The translations under genes were made by a program, and so were the position numbers. A DNA stretch of 64,000 nucleotides from Paracyclopina nana (taxonomy: Eukaryota; Arthropoda; Copepoda; Cyclopoida; Cyclopettidae). The notes under the pieces are model-generated. The model was not told the DNA's origin. It was given only the letters and a program-made list of their open reading frames with translations, and searched no databases. Below are positions 13,001 to 29,047 of the stretch, in pieces (the first letter of the stretch is position 1; each line of letters begins with the position of its first letter). The stretch is from positions 7,886,501 through 7,950,500 of the forward strand of contig JAGUCH010000002.1 in the NCBI GenBank assembly GCA_019096065.1. The letters run 5' to 3'.

Positions 13001-13194
13001 TGTCATCATAGCTCTCATGGTGGCATAACTTTTAAAAGCCACCCACGGGTGCACATGCAGCTTATTCTGACGTTTCCTTTTTGCCGCATGCTACGTACCT
13101 CCCTCCTACTCTTCCCCCTCGTTCATACGCTCGATGGTGATGAAAGTTTCGATCTTCACAAAAGAGTTTTTAAAGAGACACTAATAGGAGGACT
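10075..13194. other. Intergenic: PI3-kinase 3' flank and gene-free stretch
   Basis: No gene I can support. A (CA)7 run lies at 10929-10942. Frames at 10901-11239 (+), 11654-11935 (-) and 12026-12259 (-) are open for 77-112 codons but have no family match and, in the first two, an equally open antisense frame. The minus-strand frame at 11685-11935 is followed by a good donor (GTAAGC), which is the only hint of an exon here. Confidence 0.5.
10929..10942. repeat. (CA)7 microsatellite
   Basis: Seven CA dinucleotides in a row, in the gene-free stretch downstream of the PI3-kinase gene. Confidence 0.9.
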
Positions 13195-13898
13195 TCAAAC
13201 GTACACAGAAGTAATTTCGCCCTCGGGGGCTTCTTCCGAGTTAAAAAGCAGTCGTCTTTGAGGGCTCAGATCGTCGTTTTTTGCGCTTGAAATCTTCCGC
13301 TTTTTGAAAGGAGACAATGGATGAGCGAGTTTGAGTTCCTTGATATGCAAAGTCACATCTCCTGAAGGATGATGAAGTTGGAAAGCCGAGTGGACCCCAG
13401 GGAACCCGACCAACTGGACTCCAGAGTCGGAGGAAAAACTTGGAGCGCATCCATCTAAATCTACTGGCACAAGAGAGGCGAAAAGAGCCATAGCGAGCGA
13501 GTCGATGATGCCGACCAGCCCGACTTTTTCGATAGCTCCCTTGTTGGCTAGATTGAATTTTGGAATGCGAAGTCATGCCTCCGCAAGCAAGTCCATTGAG
13601 ACGCATCTGCGCAAATTTGACTGGAAATTTCATTTGTCCGAGGAAACGTGTCCAAACTTGGGATTGCTATTGCGCTAGAAGATATAGTTGTAGCATCTTG
13701 AAATGCTCACCCAGAAATATCCTCAAACACTTTGTGGCTGACGAGATCAATTCCTCGACTTTCAGACAGTTGGCAGTTGTTGCTGTCAACTCTGCGCAAC
13801 TCGCTTTTTCATGGTGGAAAATATCAAGATTCTTGCGATTGCATGCCTCGGTAATGAGAGCGTTGCGATTGGTTTCGCCCGTCTTGGACGCGGTAAAT
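13195..13898 (-). CDS. Unrecognised protein, 3' two exons of a spliced gene
   Basis: I do not recognise the family. Two minus-strand exons fit together: 13898-13711 after a pyrimidine-rich acceptor (GGGGTTTTCTTCAG) and ending at a GTGAGC donor, then 13547-13195 after CAATCTAG and ending at TGA. The phases match (one base carried over), giving about 179 codons. The first exon has a Cys-containing stretch (KASCAELTATTANCLKVEEL). The second has a hydrophobic segment (VGLVGIIDSLAMALFASLVP) that could be a membrane helix or core strand, then a basic patch (SPFKKRKISSAKN). There is no in-frame ATG before codon Met at 13491, so either upstream exons exist or translation starts there and gives 98 aa. 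A possible upstream exon is 14484-14442, in matching phase and with a perfect GTAAGTGAG donor. The gene would lie head-to-head with the Senseless-type gene. Confidence 0.45.
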
Positions 13899-14532
13899 CT
13901 GAAGAAAACCCCGAAAAGCCAATAAGAAACAAGAAAGGGAGTCGTCAACGGTCTATGCTCGCGAGTGAGAGAGCACAGATTTACCAAGATTGAGGGGCGG
14001 AGCTTCAACCCCAGAACTATGCTACTCAAAAAATGGCAGAAAACGAAAGGGCTTCTTCAATGCTTGCTAAAGGCGTGCAGCAAGATGATCTATAGTAATA
14101 AGGTGAGTTCTTGTCGCTGCTTTGCTATAGCACACAGTCTGACTGAGCTGTGGTAGGCTTCTAGACAAAATTTCAATAGAATTCTGTGGATTTCACTTCC
14201 AAAAATTTCCATAACCAGCCTTAAATTATCAAAAAGTGCCCAAATTGCATACTTTTTTAAAAAAGACAGAACTTATCTAGGAGCTCTGTTGAAGACGCGT
14301 GAGATTAGCCCGCTTGCTTCCATGACTGACACGTCACTTGAGCTCACGCGCTATGTAGTAAGAACAACTAGCGCCACCTAGGCTAAGACAAACAGATTTG
14401 GTGATTTTAGCATGCAAAACTTGCGTCAAGAACTCACTTACGAGACCCCCCTGGCGTGCAGATGCGGAACGAACCTGTCATCGCCTCAATTTAGCCGAAA
14501 AATTGCCCATTCATCAGGCCGAAATGAATACG

Positions 14533-14540
14533 TATATATA
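14533..14540. promoter_or_regulatory. TATA-like element upstream of the Senseless-type gene
   Basis: TATATATA is a palindrome, so it could serve either strand. It lies about 200 bases before the Senseless-type ATG (14740). A start site about 30 bases downstream on the plus strand would fall near 14565 and give a 5' leader of roughly 175 bases. On the minus strand it would point at the candidate gene ending at 13195. Spacing is the only evidence. Confidence 0.35.
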
Positions 14541-14739
14541 CAGTGAACTCAGGAGCAGGAGCTGCATAAGAGAAAGCCGGTGGAATTGGGGCCGCGGAAA
14601 CCGCGGAATCGGCGAAACTGGCGACGAGAGTGGCGACAGAGACGGGCAACTGGTGGCGAAGAAGAGCCTCGACGTGAATAACATTGGGAAAATCCTTTAG
14701 TCGGTCTTGATTGCTCAGCTAGACAACTACAAGAGAGTC

Positions 14740-18336
<3,597 letters not shown>

Positions 18337-19658
18337 ATGAATGTGATACTCCTTCGAGCATGAAAGTTGACCTTTAGACCCGGAATGTTATCGCCGTTGT
18401 TTCTACTTTAATTGTCATCTCTCCATTATTTATGCATCGTCACTTTTCAATATCCTCAGCAGGAGCAGCAGCAACTCACTATTTACTAGTCAAATGAATA
18501 AACAGCTTCATTATCTGGCTTTTGTGTGTCGCCGTATTACGACAGCTACTGCCCATATGTGCCGTTGACGCGGTGGCCCAAGGGCATGGATTCGCTACAC
18601 TCTGGGTGAACATTTGTGCGGGGATCATCATTACATATGTAATCCTCATCGCCATAAGCTGTATAAGGACTACATATCTATTGTGTGTGTCAAGAAAACG
18701 AAACGCCCAAAATGGATTTCTCACCCCCCCCTCTCCGCTTTCTGGTGGTTTATATAGCAAACCACGGTGCGGTGAAACACATGGCACTCTTCTCATGTGA
18801 CACACTGGATTAGCCTCAGAATGAGCATCAGGGTTTCTACGATTGAAAAAATCTATCGCGAGCACATACTACAAAAGGTTTCCGGGAAAGCCTGTGCAAA
18901 CAATCACGAAATTCTGCATGAATTTTTATGCCATGTATAACGTGGTCGGCCATAAAACTGAAAGCAAAAAGCGGAAAAATTGGTTTATTGGAAAGTTTTC
19001 CTGTGATTGCCTATTGTTGCACCACCTCCACCACGAAATACCGTATGCTTGCTAAATCAGGCAATTCAAAAATTCAAGGGAAGGATTAATTTGTGATTTT
19101 TGAGCCGAAAAGTTGAAGCTCATTAGTAAAAACTCATAATACTAGATTACAAGTTATGAAAATGAGGCTAGGAATTTACACCTTTTTATTGTGCGGGCCT
19201 TATTTCAACCATGGTTAGTAAACATGCAGGAATCTTAGAGTTTGAAATAGAGGACTTGATAACAAGCAGTCTAAAATTAATGCACGTACGGTAAGCACTC
19301 ATGTACCAACTACTTCAGCAAAGGGTATTGGCAAAAAAGTTTTGCCATGAAAGTGTACAGCTCCTCAGGGATTGATGGATTGACTGGCAAAAAACTAGGT
19401 TTTGCAAAGCCTGGTTTTTGAGGAATCCATTATGAAATTGAAAGATTGCAGTTGGGAGGCGGCTGCTTTGCCATCTAGCTCAGTATATATCACTTTAATA
19501 AGATGTAAGAGCTCATGAAAGACGATCTTCAAGCTTCTGCTCTCTGAAAGATTGGACCTGAGAGCGAGCTGTGAAATCTACACCGAAAAAGCTCCGAAAC
19601 CAGCTTTCAGACTCCCTGCTCGAATAATGCCGAGATAGATCGCTGCTTTTAGCTGCAG
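18337..19658. other. Intergenic: 3' flank of the Senseless-type gene
   Basis: An AATAAA at about 18496 is a plausible polyadenylation signal for the Senseless-type gene, giving a 3' UTR of about 180 bases. Frames on both strands at 18479-18865 are open, but neither has a start or splice signals I trust. A GCCATAAA site lies at 18949-18956. No other gene is visible. Confidence 0.5.
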
Positions 19659-21699
19659 CACATCAGCTAGCTCCGCTTGGATCAAGTTACGAGAAGAGCC
19701 ACAAACTTCAGAGTGACGTGCCAGGAGAAATCTTGGCTTGGCCTTCCGAAACGAGCCCCAACCAACCTTGCAACGGTAAGAGTTGTCAAATGGTGCAAAA
19801 AATTGCCATCAGGCTCTGGCAGGATTGCAAGCTTGGAGTATCGCTTAGGATGCTGTTTGCTCTGCTCTTACCTCACATGGGGAATTAGGCAGAAAAAAGT
19901 AAACTCGCGAGAGCGAAGGATGGTACGAGATTATGGCCAGGTCCCTCCATTGAGATAGTAATTATCTCAAAAGCCTCCTCGCCGTACTTTTTGGTTGTCC
20001 TCGAGGACATGCAAGCCCCATTACCAAATCCTAGGCGCACACAAGGGCTAAATCAGATTAGCAGATGTGCCGAGAGTATTGTAGCCACAAAGAAAGCTCT
20101 TGGGAAATGTGAAAGCAGGATGAGAAATCAGGCCCCGCCAATAATTACTTGAGAGCGCTGTGGATTTCTCACGCAATTCTAGGAGAGCAACTCCCAAAAA
20201 TAATTAGCGGCCATGGCCATTACAGATGGATTTCAGTGAGTCATCCTGTCACGTTTCCGACTCTATTTGCACAATCACACTTTCAACATAGTACTTTTGT
20301 GGTTAATTGTCAAAGCTGACGCGTGTGCGTGGTCGCATCGGCTATTTGCAGGATTAAAAGTCAATTTTTGACCAAGTTGGGTTGACAAACGGCGCCCCCG
20401 AGGCCACTTTTGCTCTTTTTTCTTTCCCTCTCAACAAGCCGCCTAATTTATTGCCGGATTTCATGCAACCATCATAATCATATGCAAAGGCGGAGTTCAA
20501 TTTTCCAAACGGTTTGTCAACACAGTCACATGCGTACATGCAGGGTCACTTTGAACCGAATTAAAAAAAGGTGCTCTTCTAACACGTTTTGGTGATTCCG
20601 AGCGCAATATAATGAAATCTGCGCTCACAAGCAAAGAATCTTCTCGGCTCTAAAGTTACCCCATTACTGGGGCTCACGAGAATTCATTACAGCAGTAGTA
20701 GGGACAATTTATGAAGCGGTGGTATGCGCAATAATCAGAGTCGGCCGAATCCGGAGCTAAACGAGCTTCATAAAATAGCTCATGATGAGAATTTTGCACT
20801 GCATTCGTCGAATTCTTGGCCCGCATTCCAAAATCTCGCTCGATGATAGTGGAGGAATATCCCCAAATTGTCCGGCTCACCAGCCATATGTAGTATGGCA
20901 GTTATGTGCTAGACCATGTTGTGTCATCGGGACCAATTCAATGAGCATAATGACCGGAGCGATTCCCCGCTGTGTGGATTGCCGGAAAGCTGACATAAAC
21001 AAGTTAGGCTTTCTCCTCTTCTAGATTTCCTTCTCGCAGAAAATAGAGCAAAAGTCGTCTCTTGAAGGTTGCTCATAACTTTTATGGCCAGTCAATCGTT
21101 AGTTAGTTAGTTTTTGCGCAATAAATCTGCATTGACCTAGTAGTTAACTGAATATTTTTTGCTGTCGTCAATTCGCCGATTTCAATCTCCCTTTTTTATA
21201 ATGTGTGAGAAAACTGCTCAATGCCAATTAGTCAAATAGTCCATGTTTACTTAGGGGTGTAGCGTATCCGAGATCTATTTGATATCCATGTGACTGGCAT
21301 TTTTAGCAGACAGATCAACAGTGAATAACAACTACGTACAGCTACTACCCTTGACGTTAAACAAAAGTGAAAGCTCCAACTTTTCGTCAGCTCGGTGGTC
21401 CCCCAGCCCTGGTAGTAAGTATGCTAACACGATCACCAAATGGTAGGAATGATGACAAAGACCAACGGTACCTTCCCTTCGTCCATGTTTACGAAATGAG
21501 TCTCCAGAGAATCAACTGTTATCACAGAGCTCACTCTCTCCTTTTAAGAAGTCGCCCAAAATTATCTCGACAATCCTCCTAGGAATGCTCAATGCGTTGC
21601 GCAGGTGCCCACTTTTCATAAAAACTTGATTTAAAAGCTTCTTACCTTGGCCTTTTCCAGAAGTTGAGGCTGAAACAGCTGAAAACACTTGTTTCTTAG
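19659..21699 (+). CDS. Candidate spliced gene, 3' part, unrecognised
   Basis: I do not recognise the product, and no ATG exon is located. Four exons chain in consistent phase: 19659-19775 (acceptor TTTTAGCTGCAG, donor GTAAGAG), 21310-21414 (acceptor TTTTTAGCAG, strong donor GTAAGTATG), 21549-21604 (acceptor CTCTCCTTTTAAG, weak donor GTGCCC) and 21661-21699 (acceptor GGCCTTTTCCAG, ending TAG). The last intron, 56 bases, is typical for this genome. The predicted segment is about 109 residues, hydrophilic and rich in Ser, Asn and Pro, with two cysteines (NQPCND and NAQCVAQ) and NxS/T sites, and no domain I can name. The last exon also has a longer open frame in another phase. The model rests only on phase and splice consensus, so chance assembly is possible. 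Confidence 0.33.
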
Positions 21700-23247
21700 A
21701 CGGAGCCCATTGCTACTTTTTCTTGGTAGCGAACAAAAACAATAACCACGTGACGTTGTTGCCGGAAAAAGTAAACAAGAGAGAGAGACAGTATGTCATA
21801 TCCGGTACTCGATCCAGCGTGTTTATATGCCGAACGAACCAAAAAAAATCGGTTTCAATTTGGCATTCTGAGCTTGCATGATGATGTGTTTCCCAAGAGA
21901 GGTGAATAAGGATCGAAAGCCCCCTCCCATCGAATTTGTTGGCGTGACAGGCAAGTCGGAAAGGGCTAGCTAAATGTAATAACGGCGATTACTGCTCCAT
22001 AGCAATTTGCACAATAATTCAGTCTCTTGGAAAAATCAAAATTGCTGCAGCAGGCAGTCACCACTTCTGCAAAATTACTTTAGAATGTGCAGCATACGCT
22101 GCTGAATAATCAATGCTAATTGCAACAATTTCAGCAGTCATGTGGCAACTATGGCAAATTGAATAGAAGCAACAATATTTGCTGATTCTAAGCCGGCTTG
22201 AGATTGCTTGAAAACCACAAACAGTCCACTGCCCCATTGAGAAAAGAGCAATATATCGTCGAGTGCTTAGGCGGCGTGGCGGCTTCAGCCTGGAGGAGGC
22301 CATAAAATGCCAAGCAATAATTGCTTGAGCTTTCATTTTTGTGAGCATTTCCCAAGAGAGCTGAGCTTGAATTGGTCGGTAGCAATCGGTGCCTTGTGAA
22401 AATGGCGTGACATTCAATCACGAGAAATATAATAACCATATAGAACCTTTATGATTATTACAATCTGGAATGCCACGCAAGCTGGCTTCTGGTTTGGTCC
22501 TCGTTTTTTTGCTACGCTCCCCAGAAAATAATAATAATAATAATCTGGTGGTGGTGGTCTGCTCGTGATGCTGAGATCATATCCACATATCATATTAGGA
22601 TCTGGTTCATGTCAGCTTTCCACGAGCTTGCGGCCTCTCAACCTCAGAACAAGGCTGGATTTTTCCTAAAAAAACCCCACCAAAATCAAGCCTAGTCATT
22701 CATTAGCGCATGCACGTCTATGTGGAACTGCAGTTTTACTAATTATTGCGAAATAATTAGGCTTATTTTTGTCCATTTCGAGCAAACCGAGTGGCTCAAA
22801 ATTGTACCCCAAAAATCATGATCGTAATGAAAGCCCATAATTTATGATCTGGATTCTGGGTCTATGGTCTGAGCATGCAAATGAGAAGATCTGGCCTTGA
22901 ATGGGCTATTACAGAGGCGTAGAAAGTCCCTTGATGACTAGAGCCATCCCGAAGTCTGTGTGGGAATCACACAGATGCTAGAGAAATCTATTTTCCGTAT
23001 CTTGACACCCAGGATTACTCTGCTGTCTATACTTTTTCTACGGATTGGGCATCCTCGCTATTTGCCTCACTTGCTTGCCACTGAACAACTTGGGTAATTT
23101 GTGTTTCCCACCCTCACAGGGTGGCCATAGAAGTCATTTAGTATGAATGGGATCATAAAACCTCATTTGCGAAAAGTCAATCACGCCAACTTGCAAAATG
23201 CACCAAAATCAATAAAATAATACGCATATAAAAAAGGAAAAAATGTT
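21700..23247. other. Gene-free stretch before the tRNA
   Basis: No gene seen. Contains a short (AAT)n run followed by GGT repeats at about 22526-22558 and a CCATAAA site at 22300-22306. The frame at 21661-21910 in the phase other than the modelled one stays open for about 80 codons and could be an alternative exon end. Confidence 0.5.
23238..23243 (-). terminator. RNA polymerase III terminator of tRNA-Lys
   Basis: The plus strand has six A residues ending four bases before the tRNA 3' end. On the transcribed minus strand this is a T6 run just downstream of the tRNA, the usual pol III stop signal. Confidence 0.85.
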
Positions 23248-23320
23248 CGCCCGAGCAGGGGCTCGAACCCTGGACCGTTAGGTTAAAAGCCTAACGCTCT
23301 ACCGACTGAGCTACCCGGGC
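23248..23320 (-). tRNA. tRNA-Lys-TTT: tRNA-Lys (anticodon UUU)
   Basis: Reading the minus strand gives a 73-base cloverleaf: acceptor GCCCGGG pairing with CTCGGGC (one G-T pair) and discriminator G, D-arm GCTC-AGTCGGTA-GAGC, anticodon arm TTAGG-CTTTTAA-CCTAA with TTT in the anticodon position, and T-arm CAGGG-TTCGAGC-CCCTG. The A box (GGTAGCTCAGTCGG) and B box (GGTTCGAGCCC) needed by RNA polymerase III are intact. There is no intron and no encoded CCA, as usual for a eukaryotic nuclear tRNA. It decodes AAA/AAG lysine codons. Confidence 0.97.
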
Positions 23321-26300
23321 GCACTTACAGATGCTGCATTTTCTCAAAGATTTGTACTCACCCAGTATCTTATAGTTGGAGTAGGAGAAAAACCATGTAT
23401 CGTTTCTGCTTGAGAGCAAAGCTCCGAAAAGCAGACAACATGATGACAGCAAATCCCATTCTGTGTGAGATTCTTAAGAGATTCTGGAAAAGATCCGCCA
23501 AGAATGATCACAATTCAAAATGCCATCATGAAAAGTTAATGCACTGGGTGGCTTTCACCACAATGAAATTTTGTGGAGGGATTTGAAGCTCGCGCGCAGC
23601 TGCGGTGGTGGCTTTCTAATTCAATTGGCATGGAATTTTAATCTGGAAAGTGCACATCCAACTTTGAAACCTGAGCTATTCTCCTGCAAATGCTACTGTG
23701 CGCGGGATGATCCAATTAATCTGCGCAATAATTTCCGACGATCGGCCAATAATGACATTAGCGCTTTTGTCAGAGAGATAATCTGATGCTCGGATCTCTT
23801 GTTGCGCGTCACATGATCGATGATAATCGACTCCGCCCAGATGACGAATAAAGCAGTCAGATTCGACGGACGTGCCACCAAAAAGTAATTCAATTACATG
23901 CTCAAAATCCCATCTAGCTATTTTTCGTTTGTCAAAAGATGTGTAAGATTGAGCATTTGGCATCGTGAAGAGTGCGCTAGCTTATGTTTTCCAACGGCAA
24001 AACTGTTATCCAATTACTCTGACTTACTATATTACGTCACAGTTTACGCTACACTATTCCAAGCATATAGACATGCATGAAAGCTCTGAATAGAAGCATT
24101 TTTGTGGAAAAATGCTTCTCATGTCCAGTTTTCCAGACTGAGCTAAATCTATCCACCGAAGCGGTCGTCACGTAGTCGATGGGTGATTTGTCAAAGCTAA
24201 TTACACCTCATTGAAAGCGAACGCGCGGACCGACTGACACTGTCGATATCAATTTTGATTTTGGCTGGAGCCAATCTGGTAATTTCTTGATTGTCATCGT
24301 CGAGGCAATCAGGAGAGCCTCATTGTGCGTAACCAAGTGTAAAAAGTTTATTGTCCCCACGGACATAAATTACGCAATGAAAACAAAGAAGAGCAGACCT
24401 AAATATTTTCCCGGATTTTCGAAGGCGCTCCCGCTTCCCTTTTTTGTGATCCTACCTCGCCCTTTTGTTATCATGAATATGAAAGCAAAGTTGTGACTCC
24501 CACGGGAGTTGGCAAACAGAATGCTGAAATTAAAAGAGATTTTCGGCCAGGTTTTCGGGACTTCTGCCGTCCAAAGGAGTTAGCGAGAAAGCAGCAGTTG
24601 CAGGAGTAGAAAGGTTGTGGCAGAATTTCGCCCAAGATTAAATTCCATGAATAATTTAGTCCGCAATCCAACCAAATTCAGTGGAACCTCCTCCCTTGAG
24701 CCTGTCCTCCGTAAGATTCATGGCCCAACTCGGAGGAGGCGACTCACGCAATGCGGCTGCCTTTGCTTTCTCCTTCGATGATATCTTCTTCTACCTCACG
24801 CAGAAAGCCCCTGCTCATAAACTCTGCATGTCGAGGTGGAAACTGGAATAGAGCCCATCTGCATAAAGCACCCCCCATCTCTCCTTCCCCGATATATTGT
24901 CTCTCTTCATCTTCGTCACTCCTACATACCTACAGCCATGTGCACATCTTGGACCAGCATACCAAGCTCAAGTCATCTGACCGCGCAGATCCTCTATTTT
25001 ATTCGAAACAAGTATCCTACTTTTTTCGGCCTAACTTTTGACCTTGCGATAATTAACTTCCCAGCTTAATTATGCATCGCGGGTAGAGTGGGCTGCGGTG
25101 ACCGTAGTTATATTGCTGCAAGAGTAATTGCCGCTTAACATGCGGTCGAGCTTAAAATTGAAATAGCAGGTGAAAAATGATTAGGACCCTCAAATGCACA
25201 AGGCTTGGCAGGTCTGGTTTTCCCAGAAGAGCTCATGCTCAGCAAATCCAAGCTCAAGCAGGAGGGAAAGCAAAGGAGGCCGCAGGAGAAATCAGCCTCC
25301 TCGGAAAAGTTGGCAAAATGCTCTTGCAGCAAGTTGATCTGGAGAGAGAAAGGATTTTGCCACTGAGCAACAAAAAAGGATTGGCAAGCTCAACTCTGGC
25401 GAAAGTTAGCGGCTACGGTGGACCCCAACTTTTCCACTGAGCAAGATTGACTCTCTCAAAATTGAGACCTTCATTGATGAGCCTGCCATCAATAATGGAG
25501 CAGATGACTGACACGATACACTCTATTTTAACAAGGGTGCTGCTGCGGTCAAAAAATCAACTCTGATAGATGGACAGCTCTCCAAAGCTCGACGTCAAGT
25601 GGACCGCTCAAAACACACAAATCCCCCGACTACAGCTCTCATACTTTATGATGGCTTTTTCTACGCGGTTAGACGTCCACGAGCATCACTGAAAAAAGAG
25701 AAAGCATTCCATTCGACTCAGTTGTTAATTGAAGCTTAAGTACAAATCCACATTATACCATGAATCCAAACCTCTGAAGTCAGTCAAAAAAATACACTGG
25801 CTGTAATCTATGAAGCGTCAGCTTGTCAGCTTCAACCGAATGCAGTCTACCCACTCTTCACACATTGGAGATTGGCCAGATGTCATGAGGAGCTTGGCAT
25901 GATGGAAAAGCTTTCTCCTCCTGGTTTCATGGGCATCTCAAATTTGTGTGATTGACGGGAGTGTATATGTTGTACAAAATGGTCGGCCATAAAAAATTCA
26001 CCACAACAGATGACCCCCTCTTTGCTACTACGGAGAGCAAAAGCAATTTTTCGGATGGCTCCTTTCCAAGATTTGAATTATTCTGCAATCTGACTCAGTG
26101 TTATGGCTTCCTTGGGCCTCATTAGAGGCTGGGAGAGGCTGACCATTAGGAAATTCCAGATTCGTACGTGAGGCTGTAAAATCTAGAGATTGGTGGCCAG
26201 CACGCCCGCGTCGGTCTGGACCTCACACTTTTATGATCATATCCTGCACACAAAAAGGATTGAGCCTCCTTTGATGTCTTTTGCATCTTTTGATGTGAAA

Positions 26301-29047
26301 ATTCGTGGGGATTTCCAAAATCTGACCAAAGCTTTCCATCTTCCAGAGTCCGGAGGAAAAAGCTACCTTGCAATGTTTTGTCTTTTTTCTTGCTTTCCTT
26401 TAAGGACAGCTCATCAAGATTTTATGGTGCTCATTGCAGGTCTAATCTGGATGAAGATGATGATGAGGATCATCATCGACCTCCTCCTCATGAGAGAAAG
26501 TGCAATAGGATTTCTTTTCTGGGTCTTATATGATTTATTTGGCAATATGAGAAATAATGATGAGAAAAACGCAATATGTCTCTTCTTTGCTTTCTCTTTT
26601 TTTGCTGGCAATCGGATGTCATCATTAAGAAGGTCTATTACAACGGGTGTTATTGGGCTATCACAAAAAAGGAGATCGACTATAAATCTTACTTCCTTTT
26701 GGGGACCAGTTTCAATCAACAGTTTGTCTCCTAGGACGAGGATGTCGAGCAGATGAAATGTTATTTTCAGATCTCTCTATTCTCTCGAGCATAAGGCTTG
26801 CCAAATCGCTTTCACCAGCCAACATACGTTAGGATTTTGCCGTAGCCATTCAAATATAAAAATAAGCAAAAAAATAATAATAATAAGCAACGACTAAGAA
26901 GAGTACATTGATTAGGACGAATTAGGGGAACCTGGTACGGCGTGCGTAATTATGCATCAAGTACGCAACGCGATAAGCGGAAGGAGAAAAGTTGCGTGAT
27001 TCTGAATGGGATCATTGCGAAAGTTCCGTCGGAACATTGAACCGTTTTCACCATCATCGAAACCTTAGGTGGAAGTACTGACTCCAGATTGACAAATCGA
27101 AAATTGAACTTTGCCCATCTTGCAAGGTTTCGTCAAGTTATGTCTGCATTATAATATTTTCATTTATGCATGGAAAACAAACTATGGGTAACAGCGTTCT
27201 ATTAATGATGGGCTGTGATTCTGCGAAAGCGGCCGGAGTGAAGCCCTGAAATTATTACATTAGCCTTCGAACTTATTGCGATCATAAATTAAAACTTGTC
27301 TGAGATAATTTTTAAATGTTTCAAACCTGCTGATCTACTTAGTATACAAATCGTGATATTTCAGTGGTCTGAGATTTATGGTGGGCGAAATCAGCTGGAT
27401 ACCTGTGTTCCGCACCACCGAGAACCATGCAAAGATCAAGGAGTTGAAATTCATTATTCAGGTGTATCCTCGGCCGCTTGGTGCAATAATAAAATGATCA
27501 AGACTATTAGGCCTTCATTGATCACATTAACGTCCATCGTACGTGCTACCATTAGTTTTGCTTCATAAAATCATGACTTGGGTGTCCTTGAACTGCCGCG
27601 ATTAAACTTCTTTTAGATGCTTCATAAAGTTATGCAAATTTGAAAGGCTCACGAAAAAAAGCTACTGCCACAGCTGGTCAAATGTCACGCAAAATCCCAT
27701 CATTAGAAAGCAATTCAGCCGTATAGAATTGATTCATCCCTCAAAATGACAAATTATCGCTCCGTTTAATGGCTGCTGCAGCAGCTTCTTCCGGAAATCC
27801 CCAGCAAGATTTTCTTGCCAAATGGACAGAATTTATAGCTGACTCTGCTCTTTATTATGAGAGCCAGCCAGCAAGTTAGCTTCTAATGATATTATAGTCT
27901 TCACACAGTGGTTGTTAATTTGGAGCAATCCAAATTCAATTAAGAGGATATTTATTGGGGCGTGAATAATTTGCTAATCGAGCATATTTTTCAAAAGCAA
28001 GTTCGGCTGATGGCGTTTCTTTTTGTAGCAAAGTCGTGCCACTGTGTTGGGCTTTTATCAAGTTATACTTTAGCCATTCTTGAGGCTGGCAATTCAGCGC
28101 ATTGAAGGAGGACTTTATGGTGTGGAAGAAAGATCATCATCATTCATCACAAGGAAATGTTTCCATTACAAAAATTACCACATGCACACTAGCTGCTGCT
28201 GCTGCTGTTCTAATAGATATTCTCTTCGAACCGATGAAAATTTGTCGTCAGTTTCGGTCTATTGTCGACAGGCGCCAACTTCGAGTCCCTTCAGTCGTAA
28301 ACTCTAAAGTTAGGGCGTGAATTACGACTCAACCGACAGCACAGACTGATAAAGAAAACTCGATCGACTAATTTCTTGTCGATGCCAAGACTGAAAATTG
28401 ATCAGCAGATCGGCCTTTTTGTGCTAGAGCAATTTGTCCTAAGCTTTTTGTGGCTATATAGCTGCCGATCGCTGCTAGATCTCATTGCCATAAAAACCTA
28501 CAACGTACGTACCGTACTAGCTGAATGGTCTAACGCGTAAAAAACAAGAACAATAATGGGCAATGACCACGAGGTTTTACGAGCTAGTAGGTGAAAAAGC
28601 GGCTTGGCAATACCTTTTGTGGCCTTATCCAATTTTTTACGATAAGGCGAAAAAAGGCTGATTGCTCAATCAATGCATGTAGCTGACCCGCGCTGCATTA
28701 CAAGGAGAACGCATTAAAGGAGTGACATAATGTGCCATAAACTCGGTTTATTGATCCTGCCAGCAACCTTGATGAGACGAGGAGCAGCATGTCCTATCTT
28801 TGTCAAAGGACCGAGAAAAAAGTCCTCAAGGGTCGTGAAATGCATCCTCGACCCATGAAAATAATCACGACGATGCATCAAGGGAAGGCCCCTATAACCC
28901 CTTAAAGATGCCCTTTAGTGCGAAATGCAAAAGAATTGGTGATGGTGGCGGGGAAAAATTTCGATTTGCGGCATGAACTGTTTTTGCCATTTGGACTTTC
29001 TTCACGCCTAGTTTTCCCTTTTTTTCTTATGGGGCGGCATATATACG
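23321..29047. other. Gene-poor stretch between the tRNA and the long hairpin
   Basis: About 5.7 kb with no gene I can support. It contains a perfect 12-bp hairpin (24092-24119), listed separately, a palindromic ATGATG/CATCAT-rich patch near 26450-26480, and CTG repeats near 28192. Several CCATAAA/TTTATGG sites occur, for example 25987, 26421, 27375, 28114, 28488 and 28735. The long frame at 26190-26756 (+) is matched by an open antisense frame and is not called. Confidence 0.5.
24092..24119. repeat. Perfect 12-bp inverted repeat with 4-base loop
   Basis: AGAAGCATTTTT, loop GTGG, then AAAAATGCTTCT. All 12 pairs are exact. It would form a short stable hairpin in RNA or a cruciform in DNA. It is too short for an animal microRNA precursor on its own, and no gene lies next to it, so a terminator role is not obvious. 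Confidence 0.85.

Noticed and set aside
26190..26756. 188-codon open frame on the plus strand
   Set aside because: The antisense frame 26414-26719 is equally open and arguably more protein-like. Simple-sequence patches of ATGATG/CATCAT explain much of the openness on both strands.
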